Assembly: GCA_964572965.1 (NCBI GenBank)
Contig: CAZNHL010000008.1
Span: 19,058 to 83,057 of the forward strand
Length of the DNA stretch: 64,000 nt
Source: CAZNHL01 sp964572965
Lineage (GTDB): Bacteria > Bacteroidota > Bacteroidia > Cytophagales > UBA9547
Direction: 5' to 3'
Shown here: in pieces, positions 33,082 to 42,173 of the stretch
Position numbering within the stretch: position 1 is the stretch's first letter
Layout of the letters: each line of letters starts with the position of its first letter
Notes under the pieces: model-generated
The model's input: only the letters and a program-made list of their open reading frames with translations
Told to the model about the DNA's origin: nothing
Database searches by the model: none
Translations under genes and position numbers: made by a program

Positions 33082-33396
33082 ATGAGGCGAGATGTATTTC
33101 AGGCAATTGCAGATCCTACAAGACGGGATATTATTGGTCTTGTTGCAAAAAAGTCGATGAACCTAAATGCTGTTGCGGAAAACTTCAATATCAGCAGACC
33201 AGCAATTTCCAAGCACATTAAAATATTGAGAGAGTGTGGGCTTATTGTCATTAAGCAGCAGGGGCGGGAAAGGTATTGCGAAGCGAAGCTGGGAGCACTG
33301 AATGAAGTAGCTGCATGGGCAGAACAATATAAACAGTTCTGGGAACAGCAATTTGACAGTCTTGATAACTATTTAAAGGATATTCAGAAAAAATAA
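33082..33396 (+). CDS. ArsR-family transcriptional regulator
   Basis: The chosen ATG (MRRDVFQAIADPTRRDII) gives 104 residues; the longer frame from GTG 33043 would start inside the operator. It has a winged helix-turn-helix with recognition helix NISRPAISKHIKILRECGL and wing KQQGRERYCEA. No metal-binding Cys motif is present. The C-terminal helix (WAEQYKQFWEQQFDSL) is typical of the ArsR subgroup that sits next to SRPBCC/AHSA1 genes. It is followed 10 bases later by such a gene, so a two-gene autoregulated operon is likely. Confidence 0.92.
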   Translation: MRRDVFQAIADPTRRDIIGLVAKKSMNLNAVAENFNISRPAISKHIKILRECGLIVIKQQGRERYCEAKLGALNEVAAWAEQYKQFWEQQFDSLDNYLKDIQKK

Positions 33397-33406
33397 ACAT
33401 TACAAA

Positions 33407-33907
33407 ATGGCTACGACAAACGCTAAATTCAAAACTACAAGAACCTTTAAAGCGCCAAAACAATTGGTTTTTGATGCCTTTTCAAATGCTGAAGCATTGG
33501 GAAAATGGTGGGGGCCTGTTGAAGCTCCGATTGAGGTAATCAGGTTGGACTTCAAACCCGAAGGTATTTTTCATTACAAGATGAAAGGCCAGCAGGTGAA
33601 CTATGGTATTTTCAAGTATAAAGAGATTAATGAGCCGGACAGTATTACATGGGTCAATTCATTTGCCAACGAAAAGGGTGAAATCATTAAACCGCCATTT
33701 GAAGGCATGCATATCCCGAGAGAGATGCTGAATAAAATTACCTTGACTGAAAAGGATGGCATTACCACGCTGACGCTGGAAAGTGAGCCAATTAATGCTT
33801 CTGAAAAGGAAATCAATACCTTTATTGCAATTAAAGACAGTATGGAACACGGTTTTGGCGGTACGTTTGATCAATTGGGTAAATACTTACTGGAAATTCA
33901 AAAATAA
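33407..33907 (+). CDS. SRPBCC/AHSA1-domain protein
   Basis: The 166-residue protein begins TRTFKAPKQLVFDAFSNAEAL and contains GKWWGPVEAP, typical of the Aha1 C-terminal-like (AHSA1) branch of the START/Bet v1 superfamily. It ends ESMEHGFGGTFDQL-like (seen as DSMEHGFGGTFDQLGKYL), as in many ArsR-linked members. These proteins have a hydrophobic ligand pocket; the ligand is unknown. It is co-transcribed with ArsR upstream. The LLM oxidoreductase 63 bases downstream may be part of the same unit. Confidence 0.9.
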   Translation: MATTNAKFKTTRTFKAPKQLVFDAFSNAEALGKWWGPVEAPIEVIRLDFKPEGIFHYKMKGQQVNYGIFKYKEINEPDSITWVNSFANEKGEIIKPPFEGMHIPREMLNKITLTEKDGITTLTLESEPINASEKEINTFIAIKDSMEHGFGGTFDQLGKYLLEIQK

Positions 33908-33970
33908 ATGGATAGAATTGTCCTATACTAGTGTTAGGTAATTATTGTACCTACGCTTATCATAAGAAAC

Positions 33971-34993
33971 ATGGAAATAGGAATAGATAGTTTTGCTTCC
34001 GTTGGCAAGAACAATGGTGAAGTCAATAGTAATACAGATGCGCTGGCGCAATTGCTTGAAAGGATCGTGCATGCCGATAAATCCGGACTGGACGTATTCG
34101 GGATAGGGGAACACCACCGCAAAGAATTCCTGGACTCTGCCCCAACGGTGATCCTTGCAGCTGCAGCGGCATTGACCAAGCGTATCCGCCTGACCAGCGC
34201 TGTTACGGTGCTGAGTGCTATTGATCCGGTAAGGGCTTTTCAGAATTTCGCTACGCTTGACCTGATTTCCAAAGGCCGTGCAGAAATGGTTGTCGGCCGT
34301 GGTTCTTTTACAGAAGCTTTTCCTTTGTTTGGTTTCAATATTCATGATTATGATGAGTTGTTTACAGAAAAACTGGATTTGTTACTGAATATCCGCGACA
34401 ATGAAACAGTAAATTGGTCAGGACGATTCCGTCCTGCATTGAAGAATCAAGCCATATATCCACGTCCTTTACAACCGCAATTGCCTGTTTGGTTGGGAGT
34501 AGGCGGTACTCCGGCTTCTTTTGCTCGTGCGGGTAAATTGGGCTTGCCTTTAATGGTCGCTGTAATTGGCGGAGAAACTCATCGTTTCAGACCTTTGGTG
34601 GATATGTACAGACAAGCCGGAGAAAAAGCAGGCCATGATCCTGCTAAATTGAAAGTTGGTTTGCATTCTCTTGGTTATGTAGCAGAAACCAGAGAACAGG
34701 CTATTGAAGATTTCTTTCCCGGTTATGCTGAAGCATTTACAAAAATAGGCCGTGAGCGCGGTTGGCCGCCTGTTACCAAAGCTCATTTTATGTCGCAGAT
34801 CGGCCCTACAGGAGCTTTGCTTGTTGGTAGTGCGGAAGAAGTAGCAGAAAGAATCCTACGCCACAGTGAAGCGTTGGGTGGTATTTCAAGGCTGACTTTC
34901 CAGATGGACAGTGGTGGTGTATCACACGAGCAACACCTGAAAGCTATAGAATTGATAGGGGCTAAGGTTTCTCCGATAGTGAAGGCTGGATAA
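33971..34993 (+). CDS. LLM-class flavin-dependent oxidoreductase
   Basis: This luciferase-like monooxygenase-fold protein has 340 residues. Landmarks are the start MEIGIDSFASV, VFGIGEHHRKEF, IRLTSAVTVLSAIDPVRAFQNFATLDLISKGRAE, VVGRGSF and WLGVGGTPASFARAGKLGLPLM, with a C-terminal LVGSAEEVAERI. Members use FMN or F420-like flavins to oxidise small molecules, and the substrate is unknown. It is the last of three plus-strand genes after the ArsR operator. It is followed by a 231-base region with no gene. Confidence 0.9.
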   Translation: MEIGIDSFASVGKNNGEVNSNTDALAQLLERIVHADKSGLDVFGIGEHHRKEFLDSAPTVILAAAAALTKRIRLTSAVTVLSAIDPVRAFQNFATLDLISKGRAEMVVGRGSFTEAFPLFGFNIHDYDELFTEKLDLLLNIRDNETVNWSGRFRPALKNQAIYPRPLQPQLPVWLGVGGTPASFARAGKLGLPLMVAVIGGETHRFRPLVDMYRQAGEKAGHDPAKLKVGLHSLGYVAETREQAIEDFFPGYAEAFTKIGRERGWPPVTKAHFMSQIGPTGALLVGSAEEVAERILRHSEALGGISRLTFQMDSGGVSHEQHLKAIELIGAKVSPIVKAG

Positions 34994-35173
34994 ATATAGG
35001 TTTTGTTAAAAATGAAGTTGTAGTTATAGCTTATTTTTGTCCTTTGAAGTGTCAGCGGGGCTGTCCACGAAAAGAGCGATCCCGCTCGTGAGTGAAATGC
35101 CTGTTAACATGATGGTAGAGTAAGCCTTTATAAGAGAAGAGGTATAAGGCAATATAGTTGGTTTAACAAATAA

Positions 35174-35205
35174 AAAAGGAGGCTGCCAAAGGGTAGCCTC
35201 CTTTT
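35174..35205 (-). terminator. Rho-independent terminator after the deacetylase gene
   Basis: An 11-bp stem, AAAAGGAGGCT (35174-35184) with AGCCTCCTTTT (35195-35205), lies 20 bases past the stop at 35225. T-rich sequence on both sides makes it bidirectional, so it may also end the LLM transcript. Confidence 0.85.
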
Positions 35206-35224
35206 CTTTGCAAGGTTTTGTACC

Positions 35225-38016
35225 TTATTCAACTACCAGTTTAGTAACTGTATTGCTGATTCTTACATAGTAAATACCGGCAGCTGCAGAGAGGTTAATC
35301 TCATTTCTACCATCTGTAAGTGTCAATACAGCTATTTCATTGCCATAAGCGTTGAATACATGTGCTGTTGCATCACCTTTAGTGTCAATTGTAAATGTAC
35401 CTGACGTAGGGTTTGGATAGATAGAAGTTGTTGCCAATACATCATTTTCAGCTGTTCTTGAAGTGCATGTTCCCTGGCTAGTCCATGGTTTTCCTGAACC
35501 AGTTACGCCAGAATTTAGATCAGGTTGTTGGTTTTGAGTCCACCAGTTAGCCTTGTACTTGATACCGTTATAAACAACCACATCGTTTGTGTTATATGCC
35601 TGTGTGGCAACATAAGCCGGAGCAGTGCATGAACCGCCGGCAGGGTTCACTGTAATTGTTTTCGATGCAGAAGTCGTAACACCAGTGCTGTTGTCATAAG
35701 CTTTTGCTGTAATGACATAAGTTCCGGCAGTAACGCCTGTCCAGGTATAGGCATATGGAGCTGTATTGTCTGTATTCAGTAACGTGCTTCCGTTGTAGAA
35801 CTCCACTTTAGAAATAGAGCCGTCTGAATCAGCAGCATCAGCCGCAATAGAAACCGTTGCAGGTGCTGTGTAAGTCAATACAGTCGGAGCAGTTAAGCTT
35901 ACAGTTGGTGCTATATTTCCCGCAGGGTTTACCGTAATTGTTTTCGATGCAGAAGTCGTAACACCAGTGCTGTTNNNNNNNNNNNNNNNNNNNNNNNNNN
36001 NNNNNNNNNNNNNNNNNNNNNNNNNNNNNNNNNNNNNNNNNNNNNNNNNNNNNNNNNNNNNNNNNNNNNNNNNNCAGTAACGCCTGTCCAGGTATAGGCA
36101 TATGGAGCTGTATTGTCTGTATTCAGTAATGTGCTTCCGTTGTAGAACTCCACTTTAGAAATAGAGCCGTCTGAATCTGCTGCGTCAGCCGCAATAGAAA
36201 CCGTTGCAGGTGCTGTGTAAGTCAATACCGTCGGAGCAGTTAGGCTTACAGTTGGTGCTATATTTTCCGCAGGGTTTACCGTAATTGTTTTCGATGCAGA
36301 AGTCGTAACACCAGTGCTGTTGTCATAAGCTTTTGCTGTAATGACATAAGTTCCGGCAGTAACGCCTGTCCAGGTATAGGCATATGGAGCTGTATTGTCT
36401 GTATTCAGTAACGTGCTTCCGTTGTAGAACTCCACTTTAGAAATAGAACCGTCAGCATCTGCTGCATCAGCCGCAATAGAAACCGTTGCGGGTGCTGTGT
36501 ATGTCAATATAGTCGGAGCTGTTAAGCTTACAGTTGGTGCTATGTTTGAGCCTGAACCACAAGGGCCATTGTCTATCCAAGCTTGTCCTGAACCTGAATT
36601 CAGGTCTGGTCTTGTGTTCTGGTTCCACCAGTTTGCGGTATATTTTCTATTATTATAAGATACTTTAGTGCTGCCTGTATAAGCTGTTGTGGCATTCCAG
36701 GCAGGGTCAGTACATACAGGTTGTTGATTTACAGCTATCGAGGCAGAGGCAGTTGCTGATTTACCGTTGGCAGCATTCACTTTTGCTGTTACTGTAAATG
36801 AACCATAACTTGTTGGCGTCCAGCTTGCAGTGTATGGATTGCTGCCTATAGCCGTAATGGTCTGGCCGTTAACCGTGAAAGTAACATTTGAAACAGTTGT
36901 TCCTACTACCGTTGCTGTAGCAGATAATGTAATCGGATTTAAACCTGTAAAGGTAGCGTTGTTTGCCGGACTGTTCAGCGTTACAGCAACACCACTTTTA
37001 TTGATCAGGATATTGCCACCATCAGGAATAGCATTAAAAACAATACTGTCATTGTTGACTGTTGTTGTGAAAGGAATATTTATACCATTCTGGCTGATAG
37101 ACGAATAAGTGTCACCTGCTACCTTCTTTAGTTTAATCGTTAATGGCTGATTAAAAATAGCATTGTTTACAGTGTCAGTCAGGCTTAATGTCCAGAAATC
37201 GGCAGTGTTACTAACTGTAGCCAAAGTAGCTGAATTTACTTCCTTGTGGTACTTTACAGCATTCGCATAAGTTGTAATCCAGGTTTGAGTCTGGTAAGTC
37301 AGCAACTTGTCAAGCAAAGAAAGGTATTGAGTTTCAGAGATCGGATCCCACCATGAGTCACTTACCGTAGCGTTATTAAGGCTGTGGAATGTGAAAGTCA
37401 ATAAACCGTTTGAATTGATAGCTTGTTGTACCCAGTTTCCAAAAACAGTAGGAGTTGTGTTTACATCAACAGGAACTGTGTTTAAAGTGTAATAATCGTT
37501 TTGCGATGTGGCAAAATTGTAAGGGAAGGTCTGATTAGGCAGCATCGGTTCAATGTATGCCCTTGCAGAGAAGTGATTTTTCTTCGTTTCTGCAATTACA
37601 GCTGCATTATAATCGCCATGAGGGTATACCAGCGTCTGGATTTTTACTCCCGGTAATTGAGATTCAATATACGCTCTGGATGTTGTGACCTCATCAACCA
37701 GCTGCGTAGCACTCACCTGCGACAGACGAGGATGGGTTCTTGTGTGGTTGCCGATTTCGTGGCCTGCCGCTGCTGCATTACGGATAGTTTGCCAGTCAGA
37801 TACGTTGTTGATTGTTACAAAGAACGAACCCACTAAACCTTTTGCATTCAAACCGGCGACTCCAATAGGGCCATGACCCGGCGACCAGTCGTCAAAAGTA
37901 AGCACTGTGGCAGATTTTTTTCCATTGAACCATTTTTCAAAGGAATAATTTTGGGCGAATGTGCTGAAGCTTAAAAGAGCCAGCAAAAAAGAGACTAAAA
38001 ATGTAATTTTTTTCAT
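35225..38016 (-). CDS. Secreted polysaccharide (chitin-type) deacetylase with CBM5/12 and Ig-like repeats
   Basis: One gene is split by a 100-N gap. The signal peptide (MKKITFLVSFLLALLSFSTFAQ) is followed by an NodB deacetylase domain with motifs TFDD (40-43), HTRTHP (91-96) and YPHGDYN (131-137). Next comes an Ig-like domain (about 345-425), then a chitin-binding CBM5/12-like domain (about 434-486, Trp-rich ANWWNQ), then at least three near-identical 94-residue Ig-like repeats (NIAPTVSLTAP starts). A second CBM5/12 (KANWWTQNQQPDL) and a T9SS type-A sorting tail (SIYPNPTSGTF, GIYYVRISN) complete the protein. Removal of acetyl groups from chitin or peptidoglycan-like glycans outside the cell is inferred. 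Its promoter box is at 38042. Confidence 0.9.
35641..36540 (-). repeat. Tandem 282-bp Ig-domain repeats
   Basis: Near-identical units start at 35641, 35923 and 36270. The first spacing is exactly 282 bp (94 codons). The repeats encode Ig-like domains of the deacetylase; their near-identity is the probable cause of the assembly gap inside the middle unit. Confidence 0.9.
35975..36074. other. Assembly gap (100 N), probable true length 35 bp plus n repeat units
   Basis: Aligning the flanking repeat units shows that exactly 35 bases are missing between gtgctgtt and cagtaacg in the intact unit at 36270. The real gap should be 35 + 282n bases. That is 2 modulo 3, which rejoins the two deacetylase frames without a frameshift. 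Confidence 0.85.
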
Positions 38017-38041
38017 ATCATCCTTATTAGATTGTTTGCGG

Positions 38042-38049
38042 CAAATCTA
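38042..38049 (-). promoter_or_regulatory. Possible -7 box for the deacetylase gene
   Basis: The minus strand reads TAGATTTG (38049-38042), 25 bases before the ATG at 38016, matching TAnnTTTG. No clear TTG is seen 19-21 bases upstream, so support is partial. Confidence 0.4.
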
Positions 38050-38292
38050 TAATTATATTCCTATGGATATAATGGGATGAATGTCTGATATAGATGAACG
38101 GATATTTATTTTCGATGAGATATTGGATAATTTCTGTGAATAAAAAAGCTTTGTTTTAGGGTGAAAATATAAATATTATAATAGTGCTATTTGGTCGTGC
38201 CTAAGTAATATTACTATTTGTGTATGATGGGAATAAGCGTTTAAACGGTAATCTTTTTTATGTTTATCATTGATGCTTTTTGACAGATCACC

Positions 38293-38460
38293 ATGTCAAA
38301 AACAGGTGAAATTTCAGAAGAGGAACAGGTAGCAGATAAGTTTTTGCAAGCTTTCAGAAATGATCGTTTTGAAGTGAATATAGGTAAAGTCAAATTACTC
38401 AGGCTGATTAACCGTATTAGCCCCGGGGTAGCCGACAAGACCATGAGAGGCGGGTTGTGA
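38293..38460 (+). pseudogene. C-terminal remnant of an SDR (DltE-like) gene
   Basis: A 55-codon frame reads TGEISEEEQVADKFLQAF, then RNDRFEVNIGKVKLLRLINR and ISPGVADKTMRGG. This looks like the C-terminal tail of DltE-type short-chain dehydrogenases, which end with a VADKFLKALxxDRYEIxxGxxKxL segment and a PxLADKIM tail. The Rossmann fold and catalytic Tyr-Lys are missing, and an in-frame stop lies at 38281. It is therefore a decayed or truncated gene, not a functional one. The match rests on memory of the family. Confidence 0.6.
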
Positions 38461-38914
38461 TTTCATCGTTTTTTAGTTAGCCTTCCTGGCTAGAGATTTC
38501 ATTGTTCCCAAGTGGTTTAGCTTCAGGAACAATACCATTGAAATAGGCTTGTATTCCTTCTTCTTAAAGCTTTAGTTATTGAACATTTAAGTTGCTGTAA
38601 ACAAGGAGATAAGAGAATATCGTTGTTATGTTTATGTTAATCCTATGATATTTTTTTTTGCCATATGTAAGTTTTTGGGATTTATAGAAAGTTTTTTGAG
38701 CTTTAGATTAATTGGTATTATTGTTAATATGTTGATTTTTAGTGTTTTATATTGTGTTTTGTCTTGGGATTTGTGTGTAAATATTGGTGTAATATATTGA
38801 GTTTAATTAAATCTTTTTTTATTATGTTATTTAATAGTTTTGGCCATGGAAAAATGCATTATTCAGAAACAACTGCACCAGAAGGGTGTAGTTAGTTTTT
38901 TGAGTTTAATGTAA
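38461..38914. other. AT-rich intergenic region upstream of the giant operon
   Basis: There is no convincing gene. Bases 38640-38840 are very AT-rich with many T-runs. A TAGTTTTG box occurs at 38835-38842 without a well-placed -33 element. A 22-codon frame (38846-38914) starts MEKCIIQKQLHQKG and ends directly before ATG 38915; it could be a leader peptide but may be chance. Confidence 0.4.
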
Positions 38915-38947
38915 ATGATATTTGAATTTATATTTTTCTCTATTTTA

Positions 38948-41641
38948 ATGAGGTACTACATAGTTCTTTTTTTTACATTATTCAACTACGCAGCTTTTGC
39001 CCAATGTACAATCAGCACTACAAAGACTAATGTATTATGCAATGGTGGAAATAATGGATCAGCAACGGTTAATATTACCGGAGGGTCAGGGGGTACTAGT
39101 AATTGTGGGGTAGCAGAGGCTTCACCTGAAGCGTGCCCAAGTACAAGTTGTACTGCCTCAGTAACTACTAATACTTCTGTTACGGTTACTTCGGGGAAAA
39201 CATGTTTAAATGTTACAAATTTTACCAGCCCTATTAGTGTAAGCGGAGGCACTCTGGTAATATGTGGATCAGCAGCTCCATCCAGCTTTTCTTTAACAGG
39301 CGGAACTGTAATCATTAACGGAACACTCGCTGTTAGCTCAGGTCTGACGATATATACCGGTGCAACCTTGAAAAATTATGGTACTCTTACTGTTGGCAGT
39401 GGGTTAAACATTATTGGTAGTGTTCAGAATCATGGCACTGTTAATATAAATTCCGGTGAACTTCATGTATATGGTACAGGTACATTACAGAATAATAGTA
39501 CACTTACAACTGCTTCCGCGATTGATGTAAATGTAGAGGGTACAGGTATCAATAATAAGACATTTACTGTAGGCGGGAATTTTGCCGGATATAATGGGAG
39601 TACTTTTACAAACAATTGTGCATTAAATATTGCAGGTAGTTTTGCGAATTCAACTACAAATTTCAACAATAAAGGTGCTGTAACTGTAAATGGAACTGCA
39701 ACTCTTTATAACGGGAATAGTGTGGTTATGGCCGGAGGAAGTCAGTTTACTGCTGGAAGCCTGTCTTTTCAAGGAGGAGCGCTCAGTACATCAGGAACGG
39801 GTTGTTCGCTTTTTAAAGTAAATGGGGCAGCTACTATATATGCCGGTAGTACTGTTGCTTCAAATATTTCACTGTGTGTTTCGGGGACATTAAATAACTA
39901 TGCAGGACTGAGTGCAAGTGTTTTTAATTGTAATTGCAATTTGTCAGCACCTGTCTGTACATACACTTGGAAAAATGCTTCAAATACGACTATCGGCACT
40001 ACGCAGACGGTTGCTAACCTGGTAGCGGGAACTTATAATGTTACTGCCAATTGTACTAACTGCAGTAATTCGCCTCTCTCCACTTCTGTTACAATCACTC
40101 AGCCTGCGGCGTTAACAGCTACCGCGCAGGCCTCCGCAGTTTCATGTTCCAATGGAAATGTTAATTTAACAGTTACCGGAGGTACGTCTCCATACACTTA
40201 CACATGGAGCAATGGTGCTACAACCCAGAATCTGACAAATGTTGCAGCAGGTACATATAGCGTTACCGTGAAAGATGCAAATAATTGTACTCAAACAGCT
40301 TCAGCAACAATTACAGTTACTTCTACATTAAATCTTACTGCAACTCCTACCAATATTTTGTGCTATGGTGCAAGTACCGGTGGAGTAAATCTTACTGTAA
40401 CAGGAGGAGCAACTCCTTATACATATACATGGAGCAATGGTGCAACAACACAGAACCTTACCAATGTAGCAGCGGGGTCTTACACTGTTATCGTTAAAGA
40501 TGCAGCTAATTGCACAAAAACGTCACCTTCGGTAAGTATTTCACAACCTGCAACGGACTTTGTTCTTAGCACAACATTAGTAAATGTGTCGTGCAGTGGA
40601 GGGAATAATGGTGCTGTTAATCTGACTGTTTCCGGTGGGACCGCTCCATATACCTATACATGGAGCAATGGTGCCACGACCCAGAATCTTGCTAATCTTG
40701 TTGCTGGCACATATAGTGTCACCGTCAAAGATGCTAATAATTGTATCAGGACAGCCTCGGCGGTTTTGCCTCAATCTACAAATCAGGTGGTAACGCCGGT
40801 ATTGACTGTTGTAAAATCACCAGATGTTAGTACATACTGTCCGGGCCAAATAATAACATTTACTGCCTCTAGTACAAGTCTGGGTACTACTACCACATTT
40901 AAGTGGTTTGTCAATAGTGTGCAGCAGAGTGAGACATCGAGCTCTTTTGTTACAGGATCGCTTCAAAATGGAAGCCAGGTTTACGCGCAGGTTACTTCAG
41001 ATGCAGTTTGTTTAACAACTAATACTTTTAGCTCTGCAGTACAGACAATTGCAGTCACAAATCAGGTTATAGACCCTGTGCTTACTCTTACTGCTAATAA
41101 AACTTTTCCGGTTGCAGATGGAACCTCGGTAACTTTTACGGCGGCTTCTACTTATTCAAACAATGCTAATGTAATAAAGTGGTATAAAAATGGTGTTTCT
41201 CAAAGTTCTGTTGCTGCTGTATTTACTACAACAATTAACAGTTTTGATGTAGTGTATTTTACGTTAACACCACCTGCGTCCGAATCTTGTGTGGTACAGG
41301 GAACAAAAGCTTCCGTTGCGATTACCAATAATAACAGTATTAATTATGCCGGTTTGCATTATAATGTTGACGGGAATATTTATCAGGTAAATACAGGTAA
41401 AATCTATTTTGTTTACCATGAAAAATACCAAAGCGGAGCCTTGAATTATAAATTATTTGATGCCAATAAAAACATTATTACAAATGGATCATTATCACCA
41501 AAATCTAAGGCACCCGGTGATAACTATTATGCAATTGACCTGGGCACCCAGAATAACTTGGTTAGTTTGTCATTCTATACCCTTGAGGTAGTAAATGATA
41601 AGAATGAAAGTAAATATCTAAAAGTACAATTTATTAAATAA
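38948..41641 (+). CDS. SprB-repeat surface protein with inserted beta-helix-like domain
   Basis: From ATG 38948 the signal peptide is MRYYIVLFFTLFNYAAFAQ; ATG 38915 is an alternative. Three SprB repeats of about 75 residues are clear (NLTVTGGTSPYTYTWSNGAT, then GTYSVTVKDANNCTQ). They resemble those of SprB, the T9SS-exported gliding adhesin. A first repeat starts at NVLCNGGNNGSATVNITGG but is broken by about 290 residues of Gly/Asn/Thr-rich, beta-helix-like repeats (LKNYGTLTVGSGLNIIG) before resuming at YTWKNASNTTIGTTQ. Two Ig/PKD-like domains follow, then a C-terminal domain ending YLKVQFIK. It is the first gene of a long operon; surface exposure is inferred. Confidence 0.85.
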   Translation: MRYYIVLFFTLFNYAAFAQCTISTTKTNVLCNGGNNGSATVNITGGSGGTSNCGVAEASPEACPSTSCTASVTTNTSVTVTSGKTCLNVTNFTSPISVSGGTLVICGSAAPSSFSLTGGTVIINGTLAVSSGLTIYTGATLKNYGTLTVGSGLNIIGSVQNHGTVNINSGELHVYGTGTLQNNSTLTTASAIDVNVEGTGINNKTFTVGGNFAGYNGSTFTNNCALNIAGSFANSTTNFNNKGAVTVNGTATLYNGNSVVMAGGSQFTAGSLSFQGGALSTSGTGCSLFKVNGAATIYAGSTVASNISLCVSGTLNNYAGLSASVFNCNCNLSAPVCTYTWKNASNTTIGTTQTVANLVAGTYNVTANCTNCSNSPLSTSVTITQPAALTATAQASAVSCSNGNVNLTVTGGTSPYTYTWSNGATTQNLTNVAAGTYSVTVKDANNCTQTASATITVTSTLNLTATPTNILCYGASTGGVNLTVTGGATPYTYTWSNGATTQNLTNVAAGSYTVIVKDAANCTKTSPSVSISQPATDFVLSTTLVNVSCSGGNNGAVNLTVSGGTAPYTYTWSNGATTQNLANLVAGTYSVTVKDANNCIRTASAVLPQSTNQVVTPVLTVVKSPDVSTYCPGQIITFTASSTSLGTTTTFKWFVNSVQQSETSSSFVTGSLQNGSQVYAQVTSDAVCLTTNTFSSAVQTIAVTNQVIDPVLTLTANKTFPVADGTSVTFTAASTYSNNANVIKWYKNGVSQSSVAAVFTTTINSFDVVYFTLTPPASESCVVQGTKASVAITNNNSINYAGLHYNVDGNIYQVNTGKIYFVYHEKYQSGALNYKLFDANKNIITNGSLSPKSKAPGDNYYAIDLGTQNNLVSLSFYTLEVVNDKNESKYLKVQFIK

Positions 41642-41648
41642 TGATTAA

Positions 41649-42173
41649 ATGAATAACAAAGCGTTAGTTTGGGGAGGGGGGATAATTATTGTATTGCTTG
41701 CTGTTTTAACGATTGATAGGGTTTTCTTACAAAAGAATACAGTGTATGTCGATTTTAACGAGCTATATGAAAACTTTCAGATGAAAGTTGATCTGGAAAA
41801 TAAATTCAAGAAATCACAAGTTGTGCACAAAAAACAACTTGACAGCATGAGTGTTGAGCTGAACAATATTGCCAGAGGAATCCAGTCAAAATCTTCGAAG
41901 ATAAGCTATGCTGAATTTGAACATATGAAAGATCAGTATTATATGGCTGAAAAGCACTTTGATGAGGAAAGCAATATTACAATGAATGAATATAAAACCC
42001 GCATATTAAAACAGATTAATCAGTATTCATCTGATTACGGGCAAAAGGAGGGGTATAAAGCGATTATTGGTTCTTCTGGCGGTTTATCCGTTTTGCATAT
42101 GGATAAAAGCAGTGATATCACAAAAGACCTGTTGGAATATATAAATAAAAGATATCAGGGTGGGCAAAAATAG
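41649..42173 (+). CDS. Membrane-anchored Skp/OmpH-like periplasmic chaperone
   Basis: The 174-residue protein has an N-terminal transmembrane helix (residues about 7-24, no AxA cleavage site) followed by VYVDFNELYENFQM, the typical OmpH/Skp strand, then two long coiled-coil helices (about 48-125). The C-terminal strand DYGQKEGYKAIIGSSGG matches the Skp fold. Skp-type chaperones hold unfolded outer-membrane or exported proteins in the periplasm. Here the helix probably tethers it to the inner membrane. It lies 7 bases after the SprB-like gene and overlaps the next gene by 14 bases. Its place in this operon suggests service to the giant exported proteins, not to general barrel assembly. Confidence 0.85.
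   Translation: MNNKALVWGGGIIIVLLAVLTIDRVFLQKNTVYVDFNELYENFQMKVDLENKFKKSQVVHKKQLDSMSVELNNIARGIQSKSSKISYAEFEHMKDQYYMAEKHFDEESNITMNEYKTRILKQINQYSSDYGQKEGYKAIIGSSGGLSVLHMDKSSDITKDLLEYINKRYQGGQK

Noticed and set aside
35641..36540. CRISPR-like regular repeats
   Set aside because: The repeat unit is 282 bp, translated in frame as Ig-like domains, with no short spacers.
38241..38444. 67-residue minus-strand ORF
   Set aside because: The plus strand of the same bases encodes a convincing SDR C-terminal fragment, so the minus frame is a shadow.
38470..38560. Minus-strand 29-residue coding-like stretch (EEGIQAYFNGIVPEAKPLG)
   Set aside because: It is bounded by stops on both sides with no start codon. 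It may be a gene relic but is too short to assign.
38846..38914. 22-codon leader peptide directly before the SprB-repeat gene
   Set aside because: It abuts the next ATG, but has no codon bias, attenuator stem or recognisable amino-acid run to support it.
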